This document shows, in pieces, positions 20,213-29,829 of a stretch of 64,000 nucleotides of DNA (positions are counted from its first letter, which is position 1; the number at the start of each line of letters is the position of its first letter). The DNA comes from Clostridium sp. CCUG 7971. Lineage in GTDB: Bacteria > Bacillota > Clostridia > Peptostreptococcales > Peptostreptococcaceae. The stretch is taken from NCBI RefSeq assembly GCF_017590215.1, contig NZ_JAFFPK010000037.1:1-64000 (forward strand), given 5' to 3'. A program made the position numbers and the translations under genes. The notes beneath the pieces were generated by a model. It did not search any database. It saw only the letters and a program-made list of their open reading frames with translations, and was not told the origin of the DNA.

Positions 20213-20436
20213 GTGAAAAAAGTCACAAGTATTATAATTATGATTTAGAATCAGCAGTAGAATACGAAATTGAAAGACTAGCTTTTATACATGAAAATTT
20301 TTTTGAAGGTACTGGAACACAAGAACTTAACAACAATAGTTATGTGAATGGTGTTTGTGAGTATATGTGTTGGTTGCCTATTAAAAACTTAAAGGATTAT
20401 ATTGCTTATCCAAGTTTTTTGCAGATAAATTATTAA
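20213..20436 (+). pseudogene. Unknown short gene with frameshift in an A-run
   Basis: An SD (aaaggggg) is followed by GTG at 20213 and six A. The GTG frame ends after 11 codons. One more A would put it in frame with a clean 72-codon stretch (SHKYYNYDLESAVEYEIERL ... DYIAYPSFLQINY, stop at 20434). So a single-base loss in the A-run explains the break. I do not recognise the protein; it is acidic, soluble and contains two Cys. Confidence 0.5.
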
Positions 20437-20514
20437 ATATTGTAATTTATCAATAATTTAATATATAAAGCATTTTTTAATTATCAATTATTAATAAAGT
20501 TAAGGAGATATATT

Positions 20515-21246
20515 ATGGGAACTATAGTTGCAATTGGTGGATGAGAAATAAGAAATTTTGAAACTTTAGAGATTGATAAATATATAGTTGAATCTAGTGG
20601 AATAAAAAATCCTAAAACATTGTTTATTCCTACAGCTAGTGGTGATGCATTAGCTTATGTAGATATATTTAACAAAGTTTATGGTGAAAAATTAGAGTGT
20701 AAAACTGATTCATTATTGCTATTATCACATAATTTAGAAGATAGTGAAATTAAAAATAAAATACTCTCATCAGATTTAATTTATGTAGGTGGTGGCAATA
20801 CAGAAGAAATGATGAGAGTATGGAAAGAAAAAAATGTAGACAAATATTTAAGAAGTGCTTTTGAAAATAATACAGTATTGTCTGGACTTAGTGCAGGTTC
20901 AATATGTTGGTTTAAGTATGGTCATAGTGACAGTAACTCATTTGAAAGTAATGATGATAATTGGAAATTCTCAAAGGTAGAAGGTTTTAGTTTTATAAAT
21001 GCTATTCATTGTCCTCATTATAATGAATATGGAAGAGAACGTTTTGATAAAATGATGTTATCTAGTAGTGAAGTTGGAATCGCACTGGAAAATAATACTG
21101 CTATTGTATTTAAAGATGATAAGTATAAAATAATAAAAAGTGATAAAAATGCAAATGCTTATAAACTGTCTAATCTAGGTAATGGAGTTATTTCAAAAGA
21201 TATATTAGATAATAAAGAATTTAAGGATGTATCAAAATTATTGTAA
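20515..21246 (+). pseudogene. Peptidase E-like (S51 family) gene with premature TGA
   Basis: From the ATG at 20515 (SD aaggag) the frame reads MGTIVAIGG, then TGA at 20542-20544, then EIRNFETLEIDKYIV and on to 21246 without further breaks. Family members have GGGEIR here, so a Gly codon GGA appears changed to TGA. Downstream, the serine nucleophile region GLSAGSICWF and the IPTASGD and YVGGGNT motifs are intact. S51 enzymes cleave Asp-X dipeptides or similar substrates in the cytosol. As read, only a 9-aa peptide or an internally started fragment lacking the first strand could be made. Confidence 0.8.
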
Positions 21247-21314
21247 AATATTTTTTATGTTCATTTAGTTTTTAATAAAAATCTTTAAAATTTTACGTTA
21301 GAATATACTTTAAT

Positions 21315-21342
21315 ACACATTAGTAATTGATGTGTCTTTTTT
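21315..21342 (+). terminator. Weak terminator after the S51 gene
   Basis: ACACAT (21315-21320) and ATGTGT (21330-21335) form a short stem, followed by a T-run. Confidence 0.5.
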
Positions 21343-21480
21343 GTTAATGCTTTTTAAATGTATTTTATGGAATATTATTTAATTTACTTTTATTATCCTA
21401 CTATATATAATTTAACTAAAGTTTACTATATAAATTATTATGGTAAACATATAACGCAAGACTTAGAAGGGGATGGCAAA

Positions 21481-22365
21481 ATGGATATATTTTTAAAATT
21501 GAGTACTATGCAGATATCACTAGGTATTACATTATTTACAGCGGGGATTATGGTTAGAAAATCTTCTGAAGATGATAATAAAAAAGGGTTTTTCAACAAA
21601 ATAAAAAATCAAGGTATATCTAATACGATTCTTGGTATGACTGCATGGATAATGCAATATTTAAATAAAGATTTAACCATTATATCAATTATTTTATTTG
21701 CAGTTGGAACTTTATTTACTTTTATATATTTAATAGTAAATTTAATTTTACTTGTTAAAAACATCAGTACAAGTAAAACTAATAAAATAATTATAATAAT
21801 AGGTGTAGTAGTAATTTCTATTTACATGTTCTTTGGAGATTCTATTATAGATAAGTTAGAAATAGGATTTAGAAAATTTAATGAGCCCATTACAGTAGGT
21901 AAAGAATTTTTATTTTATAAATGTGATAACAAATCTCATGGGAGTGAGAAAATTTATATGACTATAAATAAAATAGAAAAAGATGAAGATTCATGTACTG
22001 TTATGGATTTTAATTTAAGATATGAAGGAAATCAGTCAATCAAATTAATTGATGAAGGAAGAAGTTTTAGTGATTTATGTAGTTTTACAACAAATTTATC
22101 TAGTGATAAGTTAGAAGATGGCAATTGGTCAGATGATTTTGTCATAGAAGATGATATGAATTCAGGTGTGATACATAGTGAGTATACAAATAAATTACCT
22201 AAGGTGATTAAGCCTGGTACAACATTAAATAATTTGACTCACCCAGTAGCAATTATGGGTGTAAGGTATGATAATATACCAGTTAAGGATATCAATATAG
22301 AGATTGAAACAAAATTAAAAATTCAACATGACGGGAAAAAAATAAGAGAAAATATAAACAAATAG
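21481..22365 (+). CDS. Unknown membrane-anchored protein with extracytoplasmic domain
   Basis: 294 aa from the ATG at 21481, chosen because aaggggat lies just upstream; an in-frame ATG at 21358 has no SD. The N-terminus has about four hydrophobic segments (10-22, 46-60, 65-90, 101-117). A C-terminal soluble domain of about 165 residues (YKCDNKSHGSEKIYMTINKI ... IETKLKIQHDG) looks beta-rich and may lie outside the cell, somewhat like DUF4352-type domains; this is a guess. A terminator follows at once. No neighbour suggests a role. Confidence 0.6.
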   Translation: MDIFLKLSTMQISLGITLFTAGIMVRKSSEDDNKKGFFNKIKNQGISNTILGMTAWIMQYLNKDLTIISIILFAVGTLFTFIYLIVNLILLVKNISTSKTNKIIIIIGVVVISIYMFFGDSIIDKLEIGFRKFNEPITVGKEFLFYKCDNKSHGSEKIYMTINKIEKDEDSCTVMDFNLRYEGNQSIKLIDEGRSFSDLCSFTTNLSSDKLEDGNWSDDFVIEDDMNSGVIHSEYTNKLPKVIKPGTTLNNLTHPVAIMGVRYDNIPVKDINIEIETKLKIQHDGKKIRENINK

Positions 22366-22370
22366 TAAAT

Positions 22371-22425
22371 AAAGAGACATCCAAGATTCAGAAATTTTAC
22401 ATATAAATCTTGAGTGTCTTTTTAA
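22371..22425 (+). terminator. Rho-independent terminator
   Basis: GACATCCAAGATT pairs (with one mismatch) with AATCTTGAGTGTC, followed by T-rich sequence. Confidence 0.75.
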
Positions 22426-22629
22426 TTTTTAAATGTAATAACTAAAGAGGAAACTCTGTTATACAAACCTATTTATTAGTCTTTATTAATGATTAATTAT
22501 TTGTTAGATATTCTTACAATATATTCAATTGATTGTAAATTAAATTAGACATGATTAATATATTAAGTTATATAGTATTTTAATATGATACTCTTTTATT
22601 CAAACATTATATTTTATATTTAGAGTAGT

Positions 22630-22728
22630 CTATTGTTTTTTTATGTCGCTTTCATCTCCTCCATATATTTCTGTAGACGTAGTTACCGTTTCTTGGTTTG
22701 GTGTATTGCCATTATTTTTAAACTTCAT
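22630..22728 (-). pseudogene. Remnant of a C-terminal coding end
   Basis: On the minus strand a frame runs NREIIKRYGIMKFKNN, then GNTPNQETVTTSTEIYGGDE, and stops. It has coding character (hydrophilic, no rare codons), opens just after a TAA and lacks an SD, so it looks like the tail of a decayed gene. The rest of 22430-22920 holds nothing else that I can support. Confidence 0.3.
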
Positions 22729-22922
22729 GATTCCATATCTTTTTATTATTTCTCTATTTTACAAATAGATTAAAGTAATAATAAATCTTTTTTTATTTTA
22801 GCTTCTTTTGAATAAATAAATTATTCCCTAATTACAATAATGATTGTTAATATTAGCCTTAATTTAAACCAAGCTAATATTATTACAAATAAAATATATA
22901 TTAGTTAGATTTAAAATTAATA

Positions 22923-22949
22923 TTGACATAAAAAAATATATAATATAAA
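22923..22949 (+). promoter_or_regulatory. Promoter of the hydrogenase gene
   Basis: TTGACA (22923-22928) is followed 15 bp later by TATAAA (22944-22949). The palindrome at 22957-22985 starts just downstream, a position where a bound repressor would block transcription. Confidence 0.55.
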
Positions 22950-22956
22950 CTATAAA

Positions 22957-22985
22957 TTAATAATAGTAACGATTACTATTATTAA
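22957..22985. promoter_or_regulatory. 29-bp perfect palindrome upstream of the hydrogenase-rubrerythrin gene
   Basis: Arms TTAATAATAGTAA and TTACTATTATTAA (13 bp each, perfect) flank CGA. It contains too little G/C to be a good RNA terminator and sits between promoter and start codon, so it is best read as an operator. Length and AT-rich TAATA/TATTA blocks recall Fur/PerR-family boxes, which would fit a rubrerythrin-bearing gene, but the sequence does not match the PerR consensus exactly. Confidence 0.6.
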
Positions 22986-23010
22986 AATAAAAAGAAAGGG
23001 GGAATATAAA

Positions 23011-25071
23011 ATGAGTAAACATTTATCAACAGATATTCGTGTAGCTATAGAAACTGATAGTTATTCGATATGCCGAGATGAGGAAAAATGTATAAAATGT
23101 GGTTTATGTAAAAATATCTGTACAGATTACATAGGAGTAAATGGGAATTATTCATTAGAGAATACAAATGATGTTGCTGTATGTATTGATTGTGGGCAAT
23201 GTGCAAATGTATGTCCAACATCAAGTATTACAGAAGTATACGATTATAAAGAGGTAGAATCTATTATTCAAAGCAAAGACAAAATAGTTATATTCTCTAC
23301 ATCACCAGCTGTCAGAGTTTCTCTAGGTGAAGAATTTGGAATGCAAGACGGTAGCTTCGTCGAAGGTAAGATGGTCTCACTATTACGTAAACTTGGTGCA
23401 AGTTATGTTCTTGATACAAACTTTGCTGCAGACTTAACAATTATGGAGGAAGCAAGTGAGCTATTGGATAGGGTACAAAATAAAGAAAAGCCATTACCTC
23501 AATTTACGAGTTGTTGTCCAGCATGGGTAAAATATGCTGAAACATTCCATCCAGATATATTAGAGCATATATCTTCAGTAAAGAGTCCAATTGGAATGCA
23601 AGGACCAACTATAAAAACATATTTTGCAAAAAAGATGGGAATAGATCCACTAAAAATTATCAATGTGGCTGTCACACCTTGCACTGCTAAAAAATATGAA
23701 ATTCAAAGAGAAGAAATGAACGCATCTGCTGAATATAACAATATTGAGGAAATGCGTGATATGGATTATGTCATAACTACAAGAGAATTAGCTTTGTGGT
23801 CTAAAGAGAAAAATATTGATTTTAGTAGTTTAGAAGATAGTAGCTATGATAAGTTAATGGGGGAATCCTCTGGTGCAGGAGTTATATTTGCTAATACTGG
23901 TGGTGTTATGGAAGCTGCATTAAGAACAGCATACTCATATATAACGAATGAAAATCCACCAAAAGAATTTTATAATTTAAAAGATGTTAGAGGCATGGAT
24001 GGTGTCCGTGAAGCTACTTTAAAAATAAATGATATTGATATAAATATTGCAGTAATTTATGGAACAAAAAATGTATCTAAATTTATAAATGAAATGCAAA
24101 GTGGAAAAAAACAATATCATTTTGTTGAAGTAATGACCTGTCCAGCTGGATGTATTGGTGGTGGTGGACAACCAAAGGATACTAAATTTAAAGGAGACTC
24201 TCTTAGAGAAAAACGTATAAAGGGACTTTATAAAAGAGATTCTGAAATGAAATTAAGACTGAGTCATGAAAATGAAGAAATAAAAAAATTGTATGAAGAA
24301 TTTTATGGTAATCCATTAAGTGACTTAGCTAAAAAAATGTTACATACAATTTATTTTGATAAAAGTGAAAATTTGGGAGGAAAAAAAATGAATACATCAG
24401 TTAAATATAGTTGTTCAATATGTGGTTATATACATGAGGGAGAGTTAGAGGATGGATTTGTATGTCCTATATGCAAACAACCTTCAACAGTTTTTGTAAA
24501 AATAGAAGATCAAACAAATAAAGAAAATGAATCTAGCAATAAATATAAAGGTACTAAGACAGAGAAAAATTTAATAGAAGCTCTATCAGGAGAGTCAATA
24601 GCAAGAAATAAGTATACTTTCTTTGCAAATGTAGCTAAGAATGAAGGTTATGAACAAATTCAGCATATATTTTTAAAAACAGCTGAAAATGAAAGAGAGC
24701 ATTCTAAGTTATGGTTTAAAGAACTAGGTTACTTAGGAAATACAAGTGAAAATCTTCTTCATGCTGCTGAAGGTGAAAATTATGAGTGGACAGATATGTA
24801 TGAGAAATTTGCTAAAGAGGCTGAAGAGGAAGGGTTCTTCGATTTGGCGAAAAAGTTTATATTAGTAGGTAAAATAGAAAAAGCTCATGAAGAAAGGTAT
24901 CGTAAACTTTTAAACAATGTTGATATGAAATCTGTATTTGAAAAAACAGAAGAAACAATGTGGGAATGTTTAAATTGTGGACATCTTGTTATGGGTAAAA
25001 AGGCTCCAGATAGCTGTGAAGTGTGTATGTACTCTCAAGGATTTTTTGAGGTTAGAACTGAAAATTATTAA
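23011..25071 (+). CDS. [FeFe] hydrogenase fused to rubredoxin-rubrerythrin-rubredoxin
   Basis: 686 aa. Residues 27-68 hold two 4Fe-4S motifs (C27/C30/C33/C37 and C58/C61/C64/C68). The H-cluster domain has L1 TSCCPAW (166-172), L2 TPCTAKKYE (222-230) and L3 [16 protein letters not shown] (C377, C381); all four H-cluster cysteines and the proton-relay Cys in L1 are present. L2 starts with Thr where Met is usual. From M460 follows a rubredoxin (C468/C471/C485/C488), a ferritin-like rubrerythrin domain with EREH and a second EEAEEEG/EKAHEER helix set, and a C-terminal rubredoxin (CLNCGH ... CEVC). Such fusions could couple H2 or ferredoxin electrons to peroxide reduction. SD aaaggggg; operator upstream; terminator after. 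Confidence 0.93.
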   Translation: MSKHLSTDIRVAIETDSYSICRDEEKCIKCGLCKNICTDYIGVNGNYSLENTNDVAVCIDCGQCANVCPTSSITEVYDYKEVESIIQSKDKIVIFSTSPAVRVSLGEEFGMQDGSFVEGKMVSLLRKLGASYVLDTNFAADLTIMEEASELLDRVQNKEKPLPQFTSCCPAWVKYAETFHPDILEHISSVKSPIGMQGPTIKTYFAKKMGIDPLKIINVAVTPCTAKKYEIQREEMNASAEYNNIEEMRDMDYVITTRELALWSKEKNIDFSSLEDSSYDKLMGESSGAGVIFANTGGVMEAALRTAYSYITNENPPKEFYNLKDVRGMDGVREATLKINDIDINIAVIYGTKNVSKFINEMQSGKKQYHFVEVMTCPAGCIGGGGQPKDTKFKGDSLREKRIKGLYKRDSEMKLRLSHENEEIKKLYEEFYGNPLSDLAKKMLHTIYFDKSENLGGKKMNTSVKYSCSICGYIHEGELEDGFVCPICKQPSTVFVKIEDQTNKENESSNKYKGTKTEKNLIEALSGESIARNKYTFFANVAKNEGYEQIQHIFLKTAENEREHSKLWFKELGYLGNTSENLLHAAEGENYEWTDMYEKFAKEAEEEGFFDLAKKFILVGKIEKAHEERYRKLLNNVDMKSVFEKTEETMWECLNCGHLVMGKKAPDSCEVCMYSQGFFEVRTENY
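24375..24390 (+). promoter_or_regulatory. Internal ribosome-binding site at the hydrogenase/rubrerythrin junction
   Basis: GGGAGG (24375-24380), a spacer of seven A, and the in-frame ATG at 24388 (M460) lie exactly where the rubredoxin-rubrerythrin part begins. This is as good as any SD/start in the window. It could yield a free 227-aa rubrerythrin from the same mRNA, or be the relic of a formerly separate gene. Confidence 0.6.
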
Positions 25072-25115
25072 TATATATTAATTTAATTTAAATAATTATT
25101 TATTAAAATATATTT

Positions 25116-25152
25116 AGCTAGGTGAAAAATAAATATTTTACCTAGCTTATTT
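25116..25152 (+). terminator. Terminator between the hydrogenase and the maturase genes
   Basis: AGCTAGGTGAAAA pairs with TTTTACCTAGCT, then T-rich sequence. The maturation genes downstream therefore may be transcribed partly by read-through or from their own promoter, which I could not define. Confidence 0.7.
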
Positions 25153-25195
25153 TGTTAAAAACTTCACCAAATATTAATCTATAAGGAGTAATTTC

Positions 25196-26245
25196 ATGTA
25201 TATAAATGAAATAATAGAAAAATTATATAACGAAAATAATGCGACAAGAGAAGAACTTATATATCTTATAAAAAATATTGATGAAGAATCTAAAAAGATA
25301 CTTATAGAAAAAGCTCATAAAACTAGGCTTAAACATTATTCTAATAAAGTTTACTTAAGAGGGCTTATAGAACTTACAAGTTTCTGTAAAAAAGATTGTT
25401 TGTATTGTGGTCTAAGACGCAGTAATAAGAATGCTCAAAGATATAGGCTAGATATAAAAGAGGTTTTAGAGTGTGTAAGAAAAGGAGATAAGTTAGGTTA
25501 TAAAACCTTCGTACTCCAAGGTGGAGAAGATATGTATTATAGTGATGAAGTTATAATAGATATTATCAAAGCTATAAAAAAAGAGTTTCCTCAAAATGCA
25601 ATAACTTTATCATTAGGAGAAAGAAATTATAAATCTTATAAAAAGTTATTTGAGGCTGGAGCAGACAGATATTTATTAAGACATGAAAGTGCATCTAAAA
25701 AGCTATATGAATCTATACATCCAGGAGGGCGTTTTGAAGAAAGGTTTAATTGTTTAAAAAATTTAAAAGAAATTGGATATCAAGCCGGAGCTGGATTTAT
25801 GGTTGGAATACCAAACCAAACTGATGAAGATTTAGTTGATGATTTAATATTTGTAAAAGAGTTTGAGCCTGCAATGTGTGGAATTGGACCTTTTATACCA
25901 CATAAAGATACTCCGCTAAAGGGATTTGGTCATGGTAGCTTAGAAAAAACGATAATATGTTTATCTATAGTAAGGCTACTTTTACCAAAGGTGCTACTTC
26001 CTGCTACAACAGCTTTATCAAGTATTGATAAAAACGGAAGAAATGCAGGTATTGAAGCTGGAGGTAACGTAATAATGCCAAACTTATCTCCTATGAGTGT
26101 AAGGAAAAAATACTCTCTATATAACGACAAGGCATATATATTAGATGAAGATGCAGAGTATAGAAAGTTAATAGAAGAAAAAATAAAAGAATTAGGGTTC
26201 GAAGTTGAGGTTAATAGAGGAGATAATATAGATTTCATTAAATAA
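25196..26245 (+). CDS. hydE: [FeFe] hydrogenase maturase HydE (radical SAM)
   Basis: 349 aa, the usual HydE length. The radical SAM motif CKKDCLYC gives C64, C68 and C71. Downstream blocks YKTFVLQGGED, LGERNYKSYKKLFEAGADRYLLRHESA and GAGFMVGIPNQTDEDL fit the HydE/BioB-like barrel. HydE processes an organometallic iron-cysteine precursor on the way to the di-iron subcluster of the H-cluster. SD aaggag precedes the ATG. It heads hydE-hydG-hydF, directly after the hydrogenase gene they serve. Confidence 0.94.
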   Translation: MYINEIIEKLYNENNATREELIYLIKNIDEESKKILIEKAHKTRLKHYSNKVYLRGLIELTSFCKKDCLYCGLRRSNKNAQRYRLDIKEVLECVRKGDKLGYKTFVLQGGEDMYYSDEVIIDIIKAIKKEFPQNAITLSLGERNYKSYKKLFEAGADRYLLRHESASKKLYESIHPGGRFEERFNCLKNLKEIGYQAGAGFMVGIPNQTDEDLVDDLIFVKEFEPAMCGIGPFIPHKDTPLKGFGHGSLEKTIICLSIVRLLLPKVLLPATTALSSIDKNGRNAGIEAGGNVIMPNLSPMSVRKKYSLYNDKAYILDEDAEYRKLIEEKIKELGFEVEVNRGDNIDFIK

Positions 26246-26261
26246 AAAAGGAGCTTTGGTT

Positions 26262-27637
26262 ATGTTTATAAATCACGACTATATATATGAGATATTAGAA
26301 AAAACTAAAAATCAATCAAATGATGAGATTAAAGCAGTACTTAAAAAAGCTAAGAAAAGAGAAGGTTTATCTTATGAAGAAATAGCTATATGCTTCAAGC
26401 AGAAGATGAAAAAGACTTAAATGAAATATATTCTTTAGCTGGAGATATAAAAAAAGATATTTATGGAAAAAGAGTTGTTGTGTTTGCACCTCTTTATGTA
26501 AGTGACTATTGCGTAAACAATTGTGTTTATTGTGGATATAAAAGAGACAACAAGTTTATAAGAAGAAAACTTACAATGGAAGAAGTTGCTCAAGAAGTAA
26601 AGATATTAGAACAAATGGGTCACAAAAGGTTGGCTTTAGAGTTAGGGGAAGACTCAGTCAATACTCCTATAAATTATGTATTAGAATGTTTAGACACTAT
26701 ATATAAAACACAAAATGCAAATGGAGAAATAAGAAGAGTAAATGTAAATATCGCTGCTACAACAGTAGAAAACTATAAATTATTACATGAAAAAGGAATA
26801 GGCACATATATCTTATTCCAAGAGACTTACCATAAACCTTCTTATGATAAAATGCATCCAAAGTCAATAAAAGGTGATTATAATTATCATTTAACATCTT
26901 TTGATAGAGCCATGGATGCTGGAATAGACGATGTTGGTGCGGGAGTTTTATTTGGACTTGCTGATGCAAGGTTTGAAGTACTAAGTTTAATGATGCATAA
27001 TAAACATTTAGAAGAGAAATATGGTGTTGGATTCCATACTATATCTGTACCAAGACTTCAAGAAGCAAGTGGAGTTAACTTAGAAAGTTATCCACATTTA
27101 TTAGATGATAAAATGTTTAAAAAAGTAGTAGCTATACTTAGAATAGCATTACCATTCACAGGTCTTATACTATCAACTAGAGAAACTGCATCTATGAGAA
27201 AAGAGTTATTAAAGTATGGTGTAAGCCAAATATCTGCAGGTTCTTCAACTGGTGTTGGTGGATATAAGGAAAGGGAAGAAGGTAGAGATATAAAGCAATT
27301 TAAAACTAATGATGAAAGATCTCCAATTGAAATTTTAAAGGAACTATTAGATGATGGTTATATACCAAGTTATTGCACAGCTTGTTATAGAAAAGGTAGA
27401 ACTGGAGATAGATTTATGAAACTTGCAAAGTCTGGGAATATAAAATATGTATGTGAACCAAATGCTATAATGACACTTCAAGAATTTACATTAGATTATG
27501 GTGACAAAGAATTATATGAAAAAGCGCAAGAAATAATAAAAGTTGAAGTTGAGAATATAAAAAGAGATGATATAAAAGATTATACAAAAAATAGCTTAGA
27601 AAAAATGAAACTAGGAAAAAGAGATTTTTATATATAG
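26262..27637 (+). pseudogene. hydG: HydG radical SAM maturase, split by a frameshift near codon 43
   Basis: From the ATG at 26262 (SD aaaaggag) the frame encodes a HydG-like N-terminus (MFINHDYIYEILEKTKNQ ... GLSYEEIAI), then runs out of frame at about 26390 and stops at 26418-26420. The rest continues in another frame as LQAEDEKDLNEIYSLAGDI ... to 27637. One missing base (e.g. ATA-TTG-CTT read as ATA-TG-CTT) explains it. The remainder is complete: radical SAM CVNNCVYC and the C-terminal cluster motif CTACYRKGRTGDRFM. HydG makes the CO and CN ligands from tyrosine. An ATG at 26390 could start a 415-aa protein lacking about 43 residues, but no SD is near. Confidence 0.85.
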
Positions 27638-27646
27638 GAGGTACAT

Positions 27647-28837
27647 ATGAATAACACTCCAAATGCAAATAGAAAACATATAGGTATATATGGAAATACT
27701 AATAGTGGAAAATCATCATTGATGAATAAAATATTAGGTCAAGATATATCATTAGTATCTAGTATAGAAGGTACAACTACTGATCCTGTTCAAAAGGCAA
27801 TGGAACTTATTCCTTTTGGACCAATTCTTTTAATAGATACAGCTGGCCTTAAAGATAAAAGCGAGCTAGGTAATATAAGAATACAAAAAAGTTATGAATA
27901 CATGAAGAGAATGGATCTAGCTATATATGTATTAGATGGAAAAAATCCGGATATATCAACTTATAAAATCTGGAAATATAAAGCTGATAAATATAATTTA
28001 GATCATATCTTAGTTGTAAATAAGTTAGATAAATTAAGTGTAAATGAAATTAGTAAATTAAAAGAAATATCAGAAGAAGCATTATTTATATCAGTAAAAG
28101 AAGATATTAGCATTGATGCATTGAAAGAAAAATTAATAAGCACTCTTGAAAAAGATGAAGAAAAGTCTATAATAGGAGATTTGCTAGAATATGGATCAAA
28201 AGTAGTTTTAGTGGTCCCGATAGATTCAGAAGCCCCTAAAGGAAGGATTATACTTCCACAAGTACAAGTAATTAGAGATTGTTTAGATCATGGTATAAAA
28301 ACATATGTAGTAAGAGACACAGAACTTAAGGAAGCAATAACTGAGCTAAATAATATTGACTTAGTTGTAACTGACTCACAAGCATTTAAACAAGTTGAAG
28401 ATATAATACCTAAAGATTTAAAGCTAACTAGCTTTTCTATATTATTTGCAAGACAAAAAGGTGAACTTAGAGAGTTTATAGAGGGAGCAAGAAAACTAAA
28501 AGACTTAAAACCAGGTCAAAAAGTATTAATATGTGAAAGTTGTACACATAATATAAGCCATGAAGATATAGGAAGAGTAAAAATCCCTAATATATTAGAA
28601 AAAATAGCAAAAGGTAAGTTAAATTTTGATTTTAAGGTTGGATATGACTTTATAGAAAATTTAGAAGACTATGACTTTGTAATACATTGTGGCGCATGTA
28701 TGGTTAATAGAAAAAGTGTAATAACTAAAATAGAAAAATGTAAACAAAAAACTATACCAATAACTAATTATGGATTAGTAATTGCATACTTTACAGGAAT
28801 ATTAGATAGAAGTATTGAATTATTTAGAGATAGATAA
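27647..28837 (+). CDS. hydF: [FeFe] hydrogenase maturation GTPase HydF
   Basis: 396 aa. The GTPase domain has the P-loop GNTNSGKSS (16-24), G3 DTAGL and G4 VNKLD. The C-terminal scaffold domain has the cluster-binding cysteines C296/C299 (CESC followed by TH) and C348/C351 (HCGAC). HydF carries the di-iron precursor and transfers it to apo-hydrogenase. It begins 9 bp after hydG with SD aggagg, completing the E-G-F set. No terminator was recognised after it. Confidence 0.94.
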   Translation: MNNTPNANRKHIGIYGNTNSGKSSLMNKILGQDISLVSSIEGTTTDPVQKAMELIPFGPILLIDTAGLKDKSELGNIRIQKSYEYMKRMDLAIYVLDGKNPDISTYKIWKYKADKYNLDHILVVNKLDKLSVNEISKLKEISEEALFISVKEDISIDALKEKLISTLEKDEEKSIIGDLLEYGSKVVLVVPIDSEAPKGRIILPQVQVIRDCLDHGIKTYVVRDTELKEAITELNNIDLVVTDSQAFKQVEDIIPKDLKLTSFSILFARQKGELREFIEGARKLKDLKPGQKVLICESCTHNISHEDIGRVKIPNILEKIAKGKLNFDFKVGYDFIENLEDYDFVIHCGACMVNRKSVITKIEKCKQKTIPITNYGLVIAYFTGILDRSIELFRDR

Positions 28838-29023
28838 GATTATTTTTTGTTTTATATATTTACTATTTTAATAAGAGAATAGAAAATATATTATATAGTA
28901 GGTTAAGGTTTAAATAGAGTTCAAAATTATTTTATTATTCGACAAAATATTTGATTTACTTAGGTTATAATCTAAAAGTAGTAAATAAAATAAAGCTTTA
29001 AAGCTGAATTAAGGAGATTTCAG

Positions 29024-29643
29024 ATGATGTATGAAGGTAATAATGAATCATGGTCAATTTTTACTTCAAAGGATGATTTATTAAATTTTGTTATATTTAC
29101 AGGTTGTATGTATAATTTGATTGATGGCAAAAACTTTGATGAAGAAAATGAGCGTTGGCCGACTAATATACTTATTTCAAAATTTGATGATTTGCATCTT
29201 GAAAAACTTAAAATACAGTGGAGCGAATGGTTTAATAATATTATTAATGAAAAATTAGGAATGCTAATTTAGATGAGATGTGTAGCTTTATTGAAGAAAA
29301 GTATGATGTAAATAATTTTTCACAACTTAAATATGTTGAGCTAAGAGAATGTTGTAAAAATGCATATCCTCATTTCGTTGATTGGTGGAATATGCAAGCT
29401 GGTGGTAGAGTTGCACTGTCTTTTTATGAATTTATTGGTAATAATAAAATTTCTGAATATATTAGTGAATTAGAATGTAAGTTAAATAAAAAATCTAAAC
29501 CATTTAAGCTCTACTTAGATATGGTATATACAGGGGTTCCTAAAGTATTAGATATTAATGATAAGTATATAATAGTTACTCCTGATGGGTACTTTAATTT
29601 AAGTAGAGATTGGTGGATAAATAAGTTAAGCAAGTTAATCTAG
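29024..29643 (+). pseudogene. Unknown gene, copy 1 of a duplicated pair, one-base frameshift
   Basis: Two frames, 29024-29272 (MMYEGNNESWSIFTSKDDLL...) and 29278-29643 (MCSFIEEKYDVNNFSQLKY...), together match the 32267-32659 gene. Compared with that copy, one G is missing after the A-run at 29250-29254, changing E-K-V into a frameshift. Restored, the protein would be 206 aa, acidic, Trp-rich, without signal or membrane segment. About 50 bp upstream of the start (with tttaaagctgaattaagga) are also shared by both copies. I do not recognise the family; the acidic, duplicated, fast-decaying character recalls immunity proteins of polymorphic toxins, but no toxin is nearby. Confidence 0.7.
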
Positions 29644-29767
29644 TAATATGAAAATCTATAAATCTTGCTATAATAAAATTAACTATAGTTATATATTTTG
29701 AAGTTGAAAAATTCTATATGTTAAGGTTTTAATGTAGTTTTAGAAACTGATTTATTTTAAATACAAT

Positions 29768-29798
29768 AAAAGCACTCCTTATTTAAAGAAGTGCTTTC
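29768..29798. terminator. Bidirectional terminator
   Basis: AAAGCACT (29769-29776) pairs with AGTGCTTT (29790-29797), between convergent genes. Confidence 0.65.
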
Positions 29799-29829
29799 TA
29801 TATATTAATTAAATTGTATATAAAATATA

